Source of the DNA: Lysobacterales bacterium
GTDB lineage: Bacteria; Pseudomonadota; Gammaproteobacteria; Xanthomonadales; Xanthomonadaceae
Assembly: GCA_017302075.1 (NCBI GenBank)
Contig: JAFLEB010000001.1
Location: 1-64,000, forward strand
Direction: 5' to 3'
Length of the DNA: 64,000 bases
A program made the translations under genes and the position numbers. This document shows, one piece after another, positions 62,512-64,000 of this stretch. Below the pieces are notes generated by a model, which was given only the letters and a program-made list of their open reading frames with translations, was not told the DNA's origin and made no database searches. The stretch's first letter is position 1, and the number at the start of each line of letters is the position of its first letter.

Positions 62512-64000
62512 ATGTCTGAGAAATTGCTTGTACGCCGTGCGGCGGTCCTCGGCGCCGGGGTGATGGGCGCGCAGCTCGCGGCCCACTTGGTCAATGCGGG
62601 CGTCGACACCGTCCTGTTCGACCTGCCGGCCAAGGACGGCGACCCGAACGGCATCGTCGCCAAGGCGATCGCCAACCTCGGCAAGTTGTCGCCCGCGCCG
62701 CTGGCGACCAAGGCGCTGGCCGAGCGGATCGTCCCGGCGAACTACGAGACCGGCCTGGAGCACCTGCGCGGCTGCGACCTGGTCATCGAAGCGATCGCCG
62801 AGCGGATGGACTGGAAGCAGGACCTGTATCGCAAGATCGCCCCGTTCGTGCCCGCCACGGCGGTGCTGGCCAGCAATACCTCCGGGCTGGGCATCAATGC
62901 CTTGGCCGACGTGCTTCCCGAGGAATTGCGCCACCGCTTCTGCGGCGTGCACTTCTTCAACCCGCCCCGCTACATGCACTTGGCCGAGCTGATCCCGGCA
63001 CGCGGCACCGACCCGGCGGTCCTCGAGGGCCTGGAAACCTTCCTGACCACCACCCTCGGCAAGGGCGTGGTGTACGCGAAGGACACGCCCAACTTCATCG
63101 GCAACCGGATCGGCGTGTTCTCGATCCTGTCGGTGATCCACCATACGCATGCCTTCGGCCTGGGCTTCGACGAAGTCGACGGGCTGACCGGCCCCCTGCT
63201 GGGGCGACCGAAGTCGGCGACCTACCGCACCTCGGACGTGGTCGGGCTGGACACCATGGCCCACGTCATCAAGACGATGGCCGACACCCTGCAGGACGAC
63301 CCGTGGCACCGTTACTTCCAGTCCCCGGACTGGCTGCAGGCCCTCATCGCCAAGGGCGCGCTGGGCCAGAAGACCGGCGCGGGCATCTTCCGCAAGGTCG
63401 GCAAGGACATCGTGGTGCTGGACCTGGCGGCGCAGGATTACCGCCCCGCCGACCGCGGCGCGGCGCCGGAAGTGGTCGAGATCCTGAAGACGAAGGATCC
63501 CGCCGAGAAGTTCCGCCTGCTGCGCGAGAGCGCGCATCCGCAGGCGCGCTTCCTGTGGGCCTGCTTCCGCGACCTGTTCCATTACAGCGCCTTCCACCTG
63601 AAGGACATCGCCGAGACAGCGCGCGACGTGGACCTCGCCATCCGCTGGGGCTACGGCTGGTCGCTGGGTCCGTTCGAAACCTGGCAGGCCGCCGGCTGGA
63701 AGCAGGTGGCGCAATGGATCGCCGACGACATCCTCGCCGGCGCGGCCATGAGCAGCGCCCCCCTGCCCGACTGGGTGTTCGACGGGCGCGATGGCGTGCA
63801 TGGCACCGAGGGCAGCTACAGCCCGGCCAAGGACACCAAGCTGCCGCGTTCGTCGCTGCCGGTGTACCGCCGCCAGCGATTCCCGGACCCGCTGCTGGGC
63901 GAACGCTTCCCGCAGGGCGAGACGGTGTTCGAGAACGACGGCGTGCGCCTGTGGACGGATGGCGACGACATCGGCGTGGTCGGCTTCAAGACCAAGATGC
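62512..64000 (+). CDS. 3-hydroxyacyl-CoA dehydrogenase (FadB-type), cut by window end
   Basis: At least 496 aa, open at 64000. AAGGAG lies 9 bp before the ATG. NAD-binding start AAVLGAGVMGAQLAAHLVNAG, then CDLVIEAIAERMDWKQDLY, SNTSGLGIN and CGVHFFNPPRYMHLAELIP are the dehydrogenase domain. A second dehydrogenase half starts near 180 (TPNFIGNRIG). An enoyl-CoA hydratase domain is expected beyond the window. It works in beta-oxidation and is probably controlled by the regulator before it. Confidence 0.94.
   Translation, partial: MSEKLLVRRAAVLGAGVMGAQLAAHLVNAGVDTVLFDLPAKDGDPNGIVAKAIANLGKLSPAPLATKALAERIVPANYETGLEHLRGCDLVIEAIAERMDWKQDLYRKIAPFVPATAVLASNTSGLGINALADVLPEELRHRFCGVHFFNPPRYMHLAELIPARGTDPAVLEGLETFLTTTLGKGVVYAKDTPNFIGNRIGVFSILSVIHHTHAFGLGFDEVDGLTGPLLGRPKSATYRTSDVVGLDTMAHVIKTMADTLQDDPWHRYFQSPDWLQALIAKGALGQKTGAGIFRKVGKDIVVLDLAAQDYRPADRGAAPEVVEILKTKDPAEKFRLLRESAHPQARFLWACFRDLFHYSAFHLKDIAETARDVDLAIRWGYGWSLGPFETWQAAGWKQVAQWIADDILAGAAMSSAPLPDWVFDGRDGVHGTEGSYSPAKDTKLPRSSLPVYRRQRFPDPLLGERFPQGETVFENDGVRLWTDGDDIGVVGFKTKM

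Overview
The window is high-GC DNA from a gammaproteobacterium, most likely a member of the Xanthomonadaceae (Luteimonas, Lysobacter or Xanthomonas relatives). This is inferred from the protein sequences, the gene run ndk-rlmN-pilW-rodZ-yfgM-bamB-der, the rhodanese-MoeB fusion and the pairing of a PsrA-like regulator with a beta-oxidation gene. It has two parts: an apparently complete P2-like prophage (about 111 to 37702) and about 26 kb of host chromosome (37703 to 64000). A short piece of host flank lies at 1-110.

The prophage sits in the 3' end of a tRNA-Glu gene, and a 17-bp direct repeat (111-127 and 37686-37702) marks its ends. From left to right: a roughly 870-bp gene-poor end with a cluster of GGTAACC/GGTTACC repeats and a candidate cos site; portal and terminase genes (Q, P) on the minus strand; capsid genes (O, N, M, L, X); two putative holins, a GH19 endolysin and nested Rz/Rz1 spanins; R and S; a minus-strand TerB/WYL cargo gene; a structured RNA element that looks like an antisense-RNA switch; baseplate and fibre genes (J, I, H-like fibres, then V and W); sheath, tube, E/E', tape measure, U and D. 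Next comes a lower-GC two-gene cargo cassette, then the immunity region (GTG-started repressor, operator palindrome, Cro-like gene, Ogr/Delta-type zinc finger). A primase-helicase follows in place of the P2 gpA nickase, then thirteen tightly overlapping small early genes, and a large serine recombinase whose last 13 codons are read from the tRNA gene itself.

The structural genes follow P2 logic, but V and W lie after the fibres instead of before J. Three sites of the form ATGTA-N-ACA, each followed about 53-56 nt later by a GACGAT-like -10, lie before O, J and V. The first is palindromic and also fits P on the opposite strand. They fit Ogr-type late activation. For P, J and V the -10 ends so close to the start codon that leaderless mRNAs are predicted.

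The host part starts with tRNA-Glu and tRNA-Ala, whose terminator is now 37 kb away on the far side of the prophage. It continues with a DUF1249 gene; ppsR and ppsA (gluconeogenesis); an MscS channel; orn, directly abutting a large sensor diguanylate cyclase; DUF2721; tadA; guaA and guaB (GMP synthesis); folD; two small genes; a DUF2272 gene; moeB and mobA (molybdenum cofactor); der, bamB, yfgM, rodZ, pilW, rlmN and ndk (cell envelope, ribosome and nucleotide housekeeping); and a PsrA-like TetR regulator with a matching operator ahead of a FadB-type enzyme cut by the window end.
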